From contig NC_088295.1 of the NCBI RefSeq assembly GCF_032854445.1, positions 26,215,385 through 26,279,384 on the forward strand: DNA of 64,000 nucleotides. The letters run 5' to 3'. Positions 22,713 to 33,600 of the stretch are shown piece after piece. Source of the stretch: Liolophura sinensis (Eukaryota > Mollusca > Polyplacophora > Chitonida > Chitonidae). The first letter of the stretch is position 1. Every line of letters starts with the position of its first letter. Under the pieces are notes generated by a model. It ran no database searches. It was not told the origin of the DNA and worked only from the letters and a program-made list of their open reading frames with translations. The position numbers and the translations under genes are program-made.

Positions 22713-23811
22713 CTGAACACATGTAGCAAACATTCACTTGCCTCATCTCAACAGAAAGATTTTATAGGTCTTCGAGAAATAATTTACAACATTTGTTCAT
22801 CAGATTCTGGGTCGCCGAGCCAAGAGGTCATTGACTTTGACATTGGTGAATATGTTACTAAATCTTGCTCCTTGTTCTCAAGTAGTTATTTGATTATCAG
22901 CTCACTGATAATTTTAAATGAGAAGTGTTTCATTTTGTAATATTTATGAAATGAAACTCCAGATCTGACATCTTGGTATACATGTGTTTAAAAGCTTACT
23001 ACATGTGCACTAGAAGAAAATTATGTATCAGTCAGGCTTAGGCCTTTCAATATATTAAGACAATGTACGGATACAAACAATGTTCTGATGGTTATAAGGC
23101 CTTTTTTCAGATTGAGTAACTCTCCTGGTACAGTATATTCATCAACATGTATGTGGTTTAGTTGTTACCAAAACAGGGCAAGAATACATGGTAGGTGAAA
23201 TTAATTTTAAAGCCACACAAGTATTTAGTGACCCTTTGAACTGATCAATGAGTAATTCTTTTCTTAACTGATTATTTAACAGGATACTCCGAATTTTCTC
23301 TTGTACAATGCTCACTTTTGTTATTGTTAGAGAAAACCAAAGATAAATCACTGTCCTTGTCAAGTTGCTAGTTTACTTCAGACTTGCATTCCGAATTGGT
23401 GGAAGAGAGGTGGTGGGTTGTCCTCCTTGTATGTGAAAAGGATGAATAACCCTGGGAGTATCACTTATTTCCGCAATCAGAGCAAGAGAATCTGTATATT
23501 CCAGACAGCCTGAACTGAACCTGCACATCGTGTGCCAGCAATTAGGAGTTCAGCACGTGAACAAAGATCCATGCCCTGTTCACTGCTATTAAAATTTAGA
23601 TTCATGTAGAAACCGTTGTTCACAGGATGTGGTAATGGTGTGTTTGTTTTTCCTCCATGAAAAAGTGTTGACTGCACAGTGGGTTTCATTCATCATCTAT
23701 TTACCATCATAATTGTACTGGTTACTGTTTAAATGATCTACCTGAAAACTGCAGCTGAAATAAGTTAGCTACTCCATAAAAGCGTGAAAGAGACAGCTGA
23801 CAGTGTACAAG

Positions 23812-23940
23812 ATTTATTTATTTATTTCATTGTTGGTGAACACCATATTCCTGAACTTTTTTACGAGTGGAGGAAACCGGAGTGGCTGATGTAAACCAAC
23901 GATCTTTGGCAAGTTGCTGATGAACTTTCCCACGTTTGAC
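23812..23940 (-). mobile_element. Diverged SINE-A-like fragment
   Basis: TTTATTTATTTATTTC tail complement, GGAGGAAACCGGAG, GATCTTTGGCAAGTTGC, CTTTCCCACGTTTGAC. It shares the GAAGT-type spacer and GATCTTTG(G/C)CA variant with the fragment at 48905, pointing to a distinct subfamily. Confidence 0.65.
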
Positions 23941-24185
23941 ACACTGACATGCACACCGTATAGATTATTTATTAAGACAAAGTGGGAGAAAAGGGGAATG
24001 TACACAACGTTTTGTGTCCACCCATGTGTGCAGGGAGTAAAGGCTCTAATGAAAACTGCAGACAAAAAACTCCTTATGACGATTTTCCATAAGGTAATGT
24101 GAGGAAATATATATTTTCACACATAACGTTAAATACCACCCTTTGCTTCCTTGTTTCCCATTATTGTTTGATGTTCTTGCAATTG

Positions 24186-24204
24186 TTCTCTCTCTCTCTC
24201 TCTC
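24186..24204 (+). repeat. (TC)n microsatellite
   Basis: About nine TC units. Confidence 0.9.
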
Positions 24205-25391
24205 GTATGCAGGTTATAACCTCTCCTTTCCCAACAACAATGACACGGGAAGGCGGGATGGAAAGCCTCCAGGAGCTCCTTTTGAGATCTTGCTTTCCGT
24301 CGTTAAATTACGCCTCTGGGTTACCACAGCGCGGTTGTTTACCGTTGATACTAGTAGCGCTAAACATATTTTTCAGTATACCTTGAAATGAGCAGAATAT
24401 TTCCATTTCTTTGGCGTGGACATCGAATGGCATCATAGTCGTAAGCTATAGATGTCTACATGTCAGCTGTCATTTACTGTTGACGACTTCCCGCAAGTAC
24501 GATACAGTACGGTCGTTTCTCTTCTTCGGCTAGGATTATTTTAAATAGCTATGTTTACGTCACCGTACCTACGGTAGACCTACGGCTACTGTACTCTGTC
24601 CTACGAAAGTGAGGTACAGTGAATGATATCACAGCATTTTCGCGAGCTTTCTCTATTACTCGTCGCTTTAATAGACTGATGGTGTTTATCCGACAGTCTG
24701 TCAGGCTTTTCAAGGCAAGCATCAGGCCACAGGCTCTCGATCTCTGATAACCCGTTTGAAAACCGTTGAGTGATTTGTGAAATCTGGTGACCAGATTCCA
24801 TTATCTGTGGAGAAGGATACAACAGCCTGACCGAGTTCAATTTCCCACAAGGTGTTTTGGGATTGAATTACGGTCACTTATCGTAGCCCTTGACAAATTT
24901 ATGGAGCAGCGTCCGTCATCGCCCAAAGTTAATTTTCCTCGGCCTTTCCTTAGACACCCGTATGATACACCCTCCCACAACACTCAGCTTGGGACTATCG
25001 GGTAGATTTATTCATGTAGCGGTGTCAGGGTGTATGTTATTGCATTTCCTCCCTAACCATTAGTAAACCTCCATCACTAGATTTATTTCACCGAAAACTT
25101 CTTTGGTCAAGGGAAATTATGAATACTGTCATAGGGATCATTTATTTTCCCAATCCAGGATAAGAAAAATATACACTCTATACAATCAACATAAATATAC
25201 TTCAGCACAGACGTCAGTATTGGTTTTGAACATTACCTCTTGTAAATTAGTTCTACCTCGACACCACCGTATAAATGTCAGAGAATGTCACATGGGACAC
25301 CATCGACAGAACATCCACAGAAATTCTCTGCAGTGTATGATGGGCCAAACATTATCGACACATCAGTAGTGTCCCAGATCGCTTCCATCGA

Positions 25392-25655
25392 TTAATGGTT
25401 GGAGCGTCCGCCTCGGAGTCGGGATGCCTGGGATCAAACCGGGGTCTGGTCTTACCATAGGCATTAAGAACGATACCTGTTGCTGTATCATTCGGTGTTC
25501 AGCACTGAGAGGTTAGAGAAGGGAAATGGAACTGACTGGCCCAATACCTTTGGCATGATACTTCAGTGACGCCATCAAAGACCCGCCCTGCTACAAGAAG
25601 ACGCAATATATATACACACACATGACGACTTCTCGTCGTCAAATGAGTAAGAAGT
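25392..25655 (+). mobile_element. SINE-B copy
   Basis: Head TTAATGGTTGGAGCGTCCGC, CTCGGAGTCGGGATGCCTGG and a GGGATCAAACC B box, then GGTCTTACCATAGGCATTAA, GATACCTGTTGCTG, GACTGGCCCAATACC and GATACTTCAGTGACGCCATC. The tail is degraded. Confidence 0.85.
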
Positions 25656-25660
25656 AAAGT

Positions 25661-25685
25661 ACATACATACATACATACATACATA
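25661..25685 (+). repeat. (ACAT)n microsatellite
   Basis: About six ACAT units between two SINE-B copies. Confidence 0.88.
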
Positions 25686-25724
25686 TTACTGCACTGTTCC
25701 TTTGAACATAGATAATAGTATAAA

Positions 25725-26010
25725 CCCTCGAAGTCGGGAGACCCCGGGGTCATACCCAGGTCGGGTCATACCAAAGGCTTTATAAACGGTACTTGCTGCT
25801 GCCTCGCTTGGCGCTCAGCAGTTACAGGTTAGAGCAAGGAAACGTGACTGGTTAGCCTGATGTCCCTATAAAGTGACTGGATGAGGTGTCATGTCTGGTG
25901 TCTGGGGCATGATGCTTCAGTGGCGGCAGCGCTTTGGCGGAATGGGTAAACACAGCTGGTCGTCATATGACTGAAAATTTGTTAAGTACGACGTTAAACC
26001 CCAAGCAAAC
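25725..26010 (+). mobile_element. SINE-B, best copy
   Basis: GTCGGGAGACCCCGGGGTC head, CGGGTCATACCAAAGGCTTT, GGTACTTGCTGCTGCCTCGC, TTGGCGCTCAGCAG, TGACTGGTTAGCC, GAGGTGTCATGTCTGGTGTC, ATGATGCTTCAGTGGCGGC, and the tail CATATGACTGAAAATTTG, AAGTACGACGTTAAACCCC. The Tc1 element begins a few bases past its end. Confidence 0.9.
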
Positions 26011-26018
26011 ATATTATA

Positions 26019-26048
26019 CACTGTTGCCCAAAATGATGGAATAAAATA
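26019..26048 (+). repeat. Left terminal inverted repeat of the Tc1 element
   Basis: 30 bp, identical in inverse orientation to 27639-27668, preceded by TA. In this family the ends bind the transposase N-terminal domain. Confidence 0.92.
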
Positions 26049-26258
26049 AATTCAGGTTACACTTCTGGAAAATGCTAGTATTTGTTCCTCCCTGCAATAC
26101 ACTTGGCTCTTCCTAACTATTATACGAAGGACCCTTTATGTAAGTGGAAGCCAAAAAATTTAGTTACGTGGAAGGGCTTTCGGTTGAGAGCCATGTAAAG
26201 CTCTCTCCGGCTACACCCCTATGTAAATAGGCCTTCTGTTTAGGCCATCCCTGATTTC

Positions 26259-27229
26259 ATGGACGCAAATTTTGGCATAGAAGCTCACAGTGTCATGCTT
26301 GCCCTTACGCCACTAGCGATTCGACGCAGGGTGGTTGCCCTAAGACGGAAAGGATTTAAACAGGCCGACATCGCCACGTTTGCAGGGATATCACAAAGTG
26401 CGGTCTCTAAGATTCTGAAACGTGTCAGAGAGGTACATCAGTTAATGCCAGGAAAGTCAACAGGGCGTCCACGTTCGACCACAAGACGACAGGATAGGGG
26501 ACTGATACACCTGTGTCAAACAAACTGCAGAATTGTGGAGGCAACACTATGGGGTTCGTGTTTCACGCCAAACCGTGAATCGACGACTTATTGATTCAGG
26601 GCATCGAGCAAGACGGATGGTCACATGTCCTCGTCTGACTGCTCCGCCTCGTGTTGCACGACTCCTTTGGGCTAGGGGGAATCGAGCGTTACAGGTCGGC
26701 CACTGGCGTCACGTTGTCTTCAATGACGAAAGCAGATACATCCTTGACCGACAAGATGGACGACAAAATGTTCGGAGATTGCGTGGCGAGAACCTCCATG
26801 ATGACCGGGAGCCCCGTCAAGGTGGTGGCGGTTCAGTGATGGTGTGGGGTGGCATTCATCATGGTGGCAAAACAGAGCTTTTCGTGACAGAAGGAAACGT
26901 CAACGCCGCCGTGTATCTGAATACTTCACAGGAACACTGCTTGCCACATGCAGTACAAGTCTACGGCAACAACTTTCGGCTTCAAGACGACAACGCCAGG
27001 CCACACAGTCGTCAGACAATTTCTTTGGGATGAGGGTGTGGAGCAGCTCCCATGGCCAGCTTATTCTCCTGACATGAACCCCATCGAGCATGCCTGGGAT
27101 GTCCTTGGCCGTACGATCAAGGACCGGGACAATGCACCTCAAACCCTGCAAGAATTGGCACAGGCGTGGGACGCTATGCAGGTTGACGTCATCAACAACC
27201 TCGTTGATAGCATGCCGCGGCATCGATGA
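26259..27229 (+). pseudogene. Tc1 transposase relic, at least two frameshifts
   Basis: Three overlapping frames together give a Tc1-family transposase. The N-terminal part (ATG at 26259) has helix-turn-helix sequence (RRKGFKQADIATFAGISQSAVSKIL) and a GRPR motif. The frame shifts near 26532 into WRQHYGVRVSRQTVNRRL, then continues to VVFNDESRY (first catalytic Asp), VMVWGG and DNARPH (second Asp, codon 26989-26991). It shifts again near 27010 into VVRQFLWDEG...YSPDMNPIEHAWD (catalytic Glu, codon 27086-27088) and stops at 27227-27229. The Asp and Glu codons begin 97 nt apart. Adding 8 lost nucleotides would give DD34E spacing, typical of Tc1. The first break also looks like a deletion, since residues usual between the two halves are missing. 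It cannot make a functional enzyme as it stands. Confidence 0.88.
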
Positions 27230-27443
27230 ACTTGACAAATGGGACATACACAAATAGTCTCAGCAGCAGATTAAAAGTCTCTAGTAACGTGTGCGACCAC
27301 CTCTGACACGAATGAGGTGTCTAGTAACGTGTGCGACCACCTCTGACACGAATGAGGTGTCAGAGGTGGTCGCACACGTTACTAGAGACGTTTAATCTGT
27401 TGCTGAGACTATTTGTGCATTCCCATTTGTCAAGTTCATCGAT
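27222..27443. repeat. Large internal hairpin with 40-bp tandem duplication
   Basis: The core is a perfect 29-bp stem (27321-27349 pairing with 27357-27385) around a 7-nt loop (GAATGAG). Outer arms of about 58 bp (27222-27280 and 27386-27443) also pair with a few mismatches. A 40-bp unit is exactly duplicated head to tail (27281-27320 and 27321-27360). The left arm includes the end of the transposase reading frame, so the right arm is an inverted copy of the transposase 3' end. Confidence 0.93.
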
Positions 27444-27638
27444 TCATCTGTTTTTATTTGAATCTTATGGTCACATTAAATCTCAAGAAGCTAAATCTTC
27501 TGGTTTTGTATTCCTTTCACCATTTTGTATTCTATGGACGATTGAACATTGCAAATTGTTCCATCTTTGACCGAAGATGGTAAATCTGTCTAGAATTTTC
27601 TTGGTAGCCCAAAATGTTGGGGAAAATCTGGTACAAAA

Positions 27639-27668
27639 TATTTTATTCCATCATTTTGGGCAACAGTG
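27639..27668 (-). repeat. Right terminal inverted repeat of the Tc1 element
   Basis: 30 bp, the reverse complement of the left end. It is followed by AA rather than the expected TA. Confidence 0.92.
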
Positions 27669-27669
27669 A

Positions 27670-27850
27670 AGTATAAAAGACTTATAGCATAGAGAGTAAA
27701 ACAAGCGCAGTGACGACAGTGTCAAATCTGTCAAATGGTAACCGGTGAAATAAGGCTTCTTGTCAGTATAACTCAGTTAGGGTTTTATTCTTACTAATGA
27801 TGCAAATTCTTAAGTGGTAGAGAATGACAAAACTGGTTTACATATTTCAT
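27670..27850 (+). repeat. Repeat C copy
   Basis: GACTTATAGCATAGAGAG, GTGACGACAGTGTCAAAT, AATGGTAACCGGTGAAATAA, CTCAGTTAGGGTTTTATTC. The 3' part is diverged. It begins right after the Tc1 right end. Confidence 0.82.
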
Positions 27851-28713
27851 GAGAGGTAAAGTCGACTTTTTAACTCAGGACAATATAGGGGGAGGCGTAA
27901 CTCCATGAAAACAGTCGATACAAGCAGTGTAATCTTTTGTTCTGTTCTATAGTTACAGTTTCTGTATGGTTGTGTTCACAAGTACAATATTCTAAGGATA
28001 GAGAATGTTTTGTTTTTTCTTTTCACAAAGTTAGAATAGTCTTGTTTGGGCGGGGAATGGTTCATATTCTGATTGACAATAAGGTAGGGCCTCTCCAAAT
28101 GAAGAAGGACCATTGGGTTGGCTAGAAAAAGCTTTATTAGGCCTGTTTTTCTTCACCTAAATGAATAACTGACCTCTATATCTGAGAGAGATTAATTCGA
28201 ATTAGTAAATCAAGAATTTTCCTTTGCATTGCTAAATAGCATTTATTCAAAAGCAATACGTGTGGTAGGAACGCTGAATTTGAATTTTCTGCGTCTTGTT
28301 GAAGAATTGTACATTTGATGGTTATATCATGTACACTGTAATTAACGTAGACGTTCGTCCCCAGTGAGCAAGAACAGGTCAGCTGCCATAGTGATACCGA
28401 TGTGTCCAGGCAATATCAAATTTCTAATTAACTATTTCCTCTTAATTTCCTCGTTTGGTGGCCTAACTGAAGTATAGGCGTTATCACGGACATCTGTGTT
28501 TATGAATATTTAAACCATAATTTGACATGGTCTCAATGTATCAAGATAACCTACATATGTGTAGTGTGGAGTATAGAGGTTTTAAGAATATATTTTGTCC
28601 ATAAAATAGTGCGGACTTTCACATAATCTTTATGCATTGTTACAGTCAACTTGATGGCTTTGAATTTTCTCTTGACAATGACAACAGATTATGTGACTCT
28701 AGTGTGAAGTGGG

Positions 28714-28990
28714 TTATGGTTAGAGGCGCTTGACTTTCAATCGCTAGAATACAGGTATGGGTTCAAACCTGGTATTAGACAGGGAATTTGTATATCCCAT
28801 TTCTTTCAGTGAAGGTGGAGCACTGGTGACAATAAGCAGTGTAACGTTGGTTACATTCGTCCATATCTGTAGGTCACCTGTGGGAAAGATTGCTGATTCC
28901 ATTCTGTGTTACTTCACTCATAAACTGACCGCCATCAGAGAAATCTTCATGAGTGTGGCTTTAAACATCAATTAAGTAAATAAACAAATA
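28714..28990 (+). mobile_element. Diverged SINE-A-type copy
   Basis: Head TTAGAGGCGCTTGACTTTC and a GGGTTCAAACC B box, then CACCTGTGGGAAAGATTGC, ACTCATAAACTGACCGCCAT, TCTTCATGAGTGTGGC and an AATTAAGTAAATAAAC tail. Distinct enough to be another subfamily. Confidence 0.7.
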
Positions 28991-30129
28991 TCTAGTGATA
29001 ACAGCCTTGTCCTCCAAAACTGGGTTGTCCGCCAACCGAGGAAGACAAAAGTGCGATTTCATCTTTCTTTATACACTTCAGAAAATAACGGTATATGTGA
29101 AATTACAAAAATCTAACCTAATGCATAAGTGCTCTTAAATCTACTCACATTAGGATTTACCCCAGATCTAATTGTGTAATGAATAACTATACGTATGTTT
29201 TCCCCGTTTGATCTCATCGGTGAACTCCATGAACGAGTGGTTATTGCTAGCGTAGAGTAATAACTGTAAATGGTCGTTTCATTTCCGTTTGCTTCCTAAC
29301 GTATTGTCGACCGTTAGTTGTCAGTTTCATTCAAGTCACTCGATCAAAAAGTAATTATAAACTAAGCGGTAGAACAAGTATAGCTAGTCCACCTAAGAAT
29401 CTAGTGCCAGATACACGTTTCTTTTTCGGTATAGCCCTGGGTATTACTATGACCTTGACTTGAACTACCTGGTATCATTAATGATGTCTTTAAAGGAAAA
29501 TAACACCTAAATGTTTGCCATGTGTACTATTTAGGGCTAGCATTTTGTTTTCCAGCTTGCGGAAAACGAGATCTTTACGCCATCGGCTATAAGGCCATAC
29601 TCATGTCATATTCCCTGATGTTCTTCAGTACGTTAGTTTTCCGGCTGTTTTCCGTTTCGAGCATTCGAGTATGAACGAGTTCATTATAACTTAACAATGA
29701 TGGTTGCTTCAACACACAGTTTCCCGCAAAAACGTCGTACTGTCTCCAACGGACAGTCATGTAATGAGACAGACAGAAATATTCAACTACAACAACAACA
29801 TATACTTGACGTCATTGGACTTCAAGTGGCTTGGGAATATATGTATATATATATATATATATATATTTGCGAGTTTTATCTGTTCTGTTACCGCTCTGAC
29901 ATTGATACTGTCTAGTTTCCTTTAATAGGATGAACTTATCCCACAAAGGGGACTGAATCGCAGCAAAAACACATCGTGTTCTGCTGTGATGCTGCAGTGC
30001 TGGTGTACCAACTATGTGTTTTTTGAGTCACATACACTCAAGAAGTCTGACATACTACTGGGACGAAAAAGGAATACTTTGGAAAGTTAGATGGAGTTTT
30101 ACGAGTTCCCTATCACCGAGTGAGTGAGC
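28991..30129. other. Stretch without recognised genes
   Basis: Contains one (TA)n tract and short frames only. Confidence 0.5.
29837..29867. repeat. (TA)n microsatellite
   Basis: An alternating AT tract with one G interruption. Confidence 0.88.
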
Positions 30130-30345
30130 GTGTGCTTGGGGTTTAACGTTATACTTAACAATTTTTCAGTCATATGACAACGAAGGAGTCCTTAGTGTCC
30201 GCCCGAGCCATTATACTGATACAGATCAACCAGTCGTTGCACTATCCACTTCATGCTGAACACCAAGCGAGGAAGCTGGAAATTCTATCGCTCTCGAGGT
30301 GGACGCTCTACAAACTGTGCTATAGTGGGTCCGGTCTGTATGACC
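30130..30345 (-). mobile_element. SINE-B copy, same subfamily as the one at 16552
   Basis: Tail complement CTTGGGGTTTAACGTTATAC, ATTTTTCAGTCATATGAC; then GATACAGATCAACCAGTCGT, TTCATGCTGAACACCAAGC, and on minus a head with TTTGTAGAGCGTCCACC. Part of the region around the B box is deleted. Confidence 0.83.
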
Positions 30346-30407
30346 GAGGATACCAAATAAACACAATACATGTAAGAAGCCATGTTTTGTCTTCGTCTGC
30401 AATAACA

Positions 30408-30669
30408 TACATCTCCACCGGAGCACAACGGATACATCCGTGCTCCACGATCCCTTTTATGCTTTTCACAAGCCGCTACAGATTCCAGCTGCCTATCCAA
30501 TACACGCTGGAGTCCTTTGTCCAATACTTTCGCGTTTAGTTGAATTTCCAAGATATTACATAGGAGTGTTTGTATTTGCTCAGACGATGGTATGCCCTTT
30601 AGAGTTGGCTCCTTCTGTCGCCACAAATAGAATTGTTCCCATATGCTTCGGCTCTGAATAACAATAGGC
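30408..30669 (-). CDS. Possible exon, product not recognised
   Basis: The minus-strand open frame translates to a helix-prone, charged peptide (SIWEQFYLWRQKEPTLKG..., QIQTLLCNILEIQLNAK, LQRVLDRQLESV). A TTTCAG acceptor-like site stands just before 30669 and a GTATGT donor-like site near 30408, but no partner exon, homolog or promoter was found. The open frame continues through the neighbouring SINE-B, which shows how easily frames stay open here. It may be chance. Confidence 0.15.
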
Positions 30670-33600
30670 GCTTCGTCTGAAATTGTCACGTTTGTCCTAG
30701 CCCTTAAACAAGCAGATGCTGTTTTGTAACTGAAATATCGCTATGCATGACCTTCCGGTGAGAATGAAACCTTGCGAGACGTTAGCGGAGCAACGCATAC
30801 GCACAGCATATATTGGATAATGACATTAGACCAGTTTTCTAGATTTGGGAAGTTCTAATTTATTGAGAGGTAGTTTGAGGAGATACGAGTATACTATATA
30901 TGTTCTTTTGAACTCGATGTCTTAGTGCAATTTAGCTCATGAAGTCCATTAGTTCAGCACTGGTGACATGAAGTATGAACCACAGGCTTCTAATGAAACT
31001 GTAAATATAAGTTAAACACGAGAAAGAACCTCTCATTCAGTCGTGGGCGTTTTGTACGTATTATCCCCTGCCCACAACATCGTTTCATTAGCGCGTAAAC
31101 GCAAATCAGGTGTAAGAGAACCAAGATATACAAAACCTTGGGAGTATCTTCACCTTCCCGCGACTGTACAGTATTAAGGGGTTATTTGACATTTACCGCT
31201 TTTGTTTGTAAATTTAGCAAATTTAAACTTCCTTGAGAAGTATTGCTCATTACTTATGCGACAGAACAGAACTGGTGTACTTTTATACAAGTTTATCAAT
31301 ACAACTATTCGTAGTATAATTCTTTCGTATTCGTTAACTCTTCCTAAAGAATCAGATCAATATTATAACCTATGCATGGTGTTTGAAATAAAATTGTGGA
31401 ACTGGATGTGGTTGTGAAACCATGTTCCAGAAATTCGACACCTTTCGTGTGTGTTATGAAATAAACAACGGACCTGTTGTCGAAACCTTACACACGCCAT
31501 TACAGCGTGCAATTAGCCTAAGTCATTATGTGAATAGTGTTCTTGCGCATAAAGGATGTGGTGTTAACTTAATTGAAAGCTATGACAGTGTTTTTTCGGA
31601 GCTGTTCCCAGGAGTGTATACTAAGTGAGACTGTCTAACGCTAAAAACATCTATTAGCATTAAAGCTGTTTTCTTTAGCCCTTTTTATGTCGAGATTGTT
31701 CAGCCGATCGACATACTCTGGCGGATGTGAAGAAAAACCTACACAATGAATTAACAATGAGTTATAAAGAAAATGACAACCGACGTAAATACTACAATGT
31801 ATAACCTATCCCATTTAAAGTAATAGGTCCCCAGCTGTGAAGTCTGTTGCTGCATGTGCGAATTGGTAACACGACTTGCGAACAAACTGGTCGAAAAACA
31901 CCAATCAAATAAATAAATAAGCAAATAAATAAACTATTTCCTTAATTATATAAAGCGATGTTTCGGTATATAGCTGCTTAAAGACACTTGCTAACGGTGT
32001 AAGCAGCCATACAGAAATGAGGATTTTTATTTGTGATCCATTTCAAAACCAGCTAGGTTTTGGACAGTGATCAATGCAATTTGGATCTCGTAAAATTGTG
32101 AAAAATTATAAAGCCTTCAGTTTCAATTACAAACTCTCTACGACTGCTAATCTAATACTGCACAATGTGAGTGTATTGGCAAGAAATGTATAGTTTTCCC
32201 CAGGATATGGAATGAACAAAATCCCCTGGCTTTTCTTGTCGGGTATGCACGTGCGGTAAACCCTAAAACCGTCAATAAATAAAGGTTATTCTGATACGAA
32301 GTTCAGAAAGGGCATATTATATTCGTAGGTTGCCTGGTACTCTAAAAATACTATAAAAATGAGAAAATTTACGATTTTAATATTATTTGGCGTTTGCCCA
32401 TTAACATGGTAAAGTCATATCATAATAGCCTATAATATGATCAAATACTATGAGCTTGTAAAAATCAGTTATGTGTATACTTATAGGCATAGTTAAACGT
32501 GACGTGTCTTGTCTGATAGATTGAGATATTCTAAGGATAGAGCTTTCTGATCGATAGAGGGTCACATTGATTTGAATAGAGTAATGTTCTGCGGATAGCT
32601 TTACACTCACCTTTTTCACTGATAGTTTAACCATAAATAAAGCGGACAGACTGTAATACTGGGGCGTTCATTTTACAATGTTACAACCTTACAACCTATA
32701 AATCTGGGTACAGATGTAGGTTTTTATTTCGAGAAAACATGCTTAGCCTTTTCTTTTCAATCGTAATCACTGACTATCGTAAATCACGAAAATTACAAAA
32801 AAAAGTTCTAAAGGGAAACACCGCAAAGTGTAAATACAAAGTGGAGGTCTTATAGGCGTTATTTAACTAAAGACTGGCTTTGAGAACAGAACGGCTGGGC
32901 GGATTACAATCTACATGATCCTATTGTAAATACTGGCTTCCGGATGGCCACCAGCGGGCAGTAGATCCGCTAAGAGTTTTAGAGAAATCTTCAAAATTCT
33001 TTCCACAGCTGCCTTGATTAGACAACATTGACTCGACCCGTACACCTACCTATAATACAAGCCAGACGTACTACTTTACATGGATGTGACCATGCATATA
33101 TTTTGGGGGAGTAACCTTCCAAGTTTATGTGAAAGGATAAACAGTATCGTCTGGCAAATGATTGATTTACCAGACAGAAAGCCTCCAGGTTGTGGCACGA
33201 CTAAGCTAGCTTGTCCTAAGGTTAGGCTATTGCTTGTAGACGTTTACCATCTTGTCAGAACAAGGAAAAATTCAGCTTTCAAGACTGATTAGCATAAACA
33301 GGCTCACTTACTCGACTGCAGATACTTGTTAAGAAAGTGAATATCTGAAAAAGGCGATTTTAACATTGTACGCTGAATTTAACGCGTGTGATTAGCCATA
33401 TACCTGTTCTTAAAAGGAATTTAAATTAAAGTGAGCATTCTGTTCCAATATTTAAAAAAAAACATCTTTTGTATGTAGCTTAAGCTAAGCTGAAATGTTT
33501 GCTATTAAAGCCGTCAACTTCATGGCACCAGATGAACAGCTGCCCTCACGTCTGTGTCAAGCCACATATTATAGTGCTTTAACCAATGTTAACATATGTG

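Larger units (their letters stand above)
22713..25391. other. Stretch with only a diverged SINE-A relative and a TC tract
   Basis: No gene recognised. The region downstream of the helicase relic shows no further helicase motifs in the provided frames. Confidence 0.5.
26019..27668 (+). mobile_element. Tc1-type (DD34E-like) DNA transposon, full length but inactivated
   Basis: A 1,650-bp element bounded by 30-bp terminal inverted repeats that are identical as read (26019-26048 and 27639-27668, outer end CACTGTTGCCCAAAATGATG). A TA dinucleotide precedes the left end (26017-26018); the right flank reads AA, so one copy of the TA target duplication seems mutated. It holds a transposase relic (26259-27229) and, after the transposase stop, a large internal hairpin with a 40-bp tandem duplication (27222-27443). 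It lies between a SINE-B (ends about 26010) and a repeat C copy (starts about 27675). The identical TIRs suggest a fairly recent insertion even though the coding region is broken. Confidence 0.9.
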
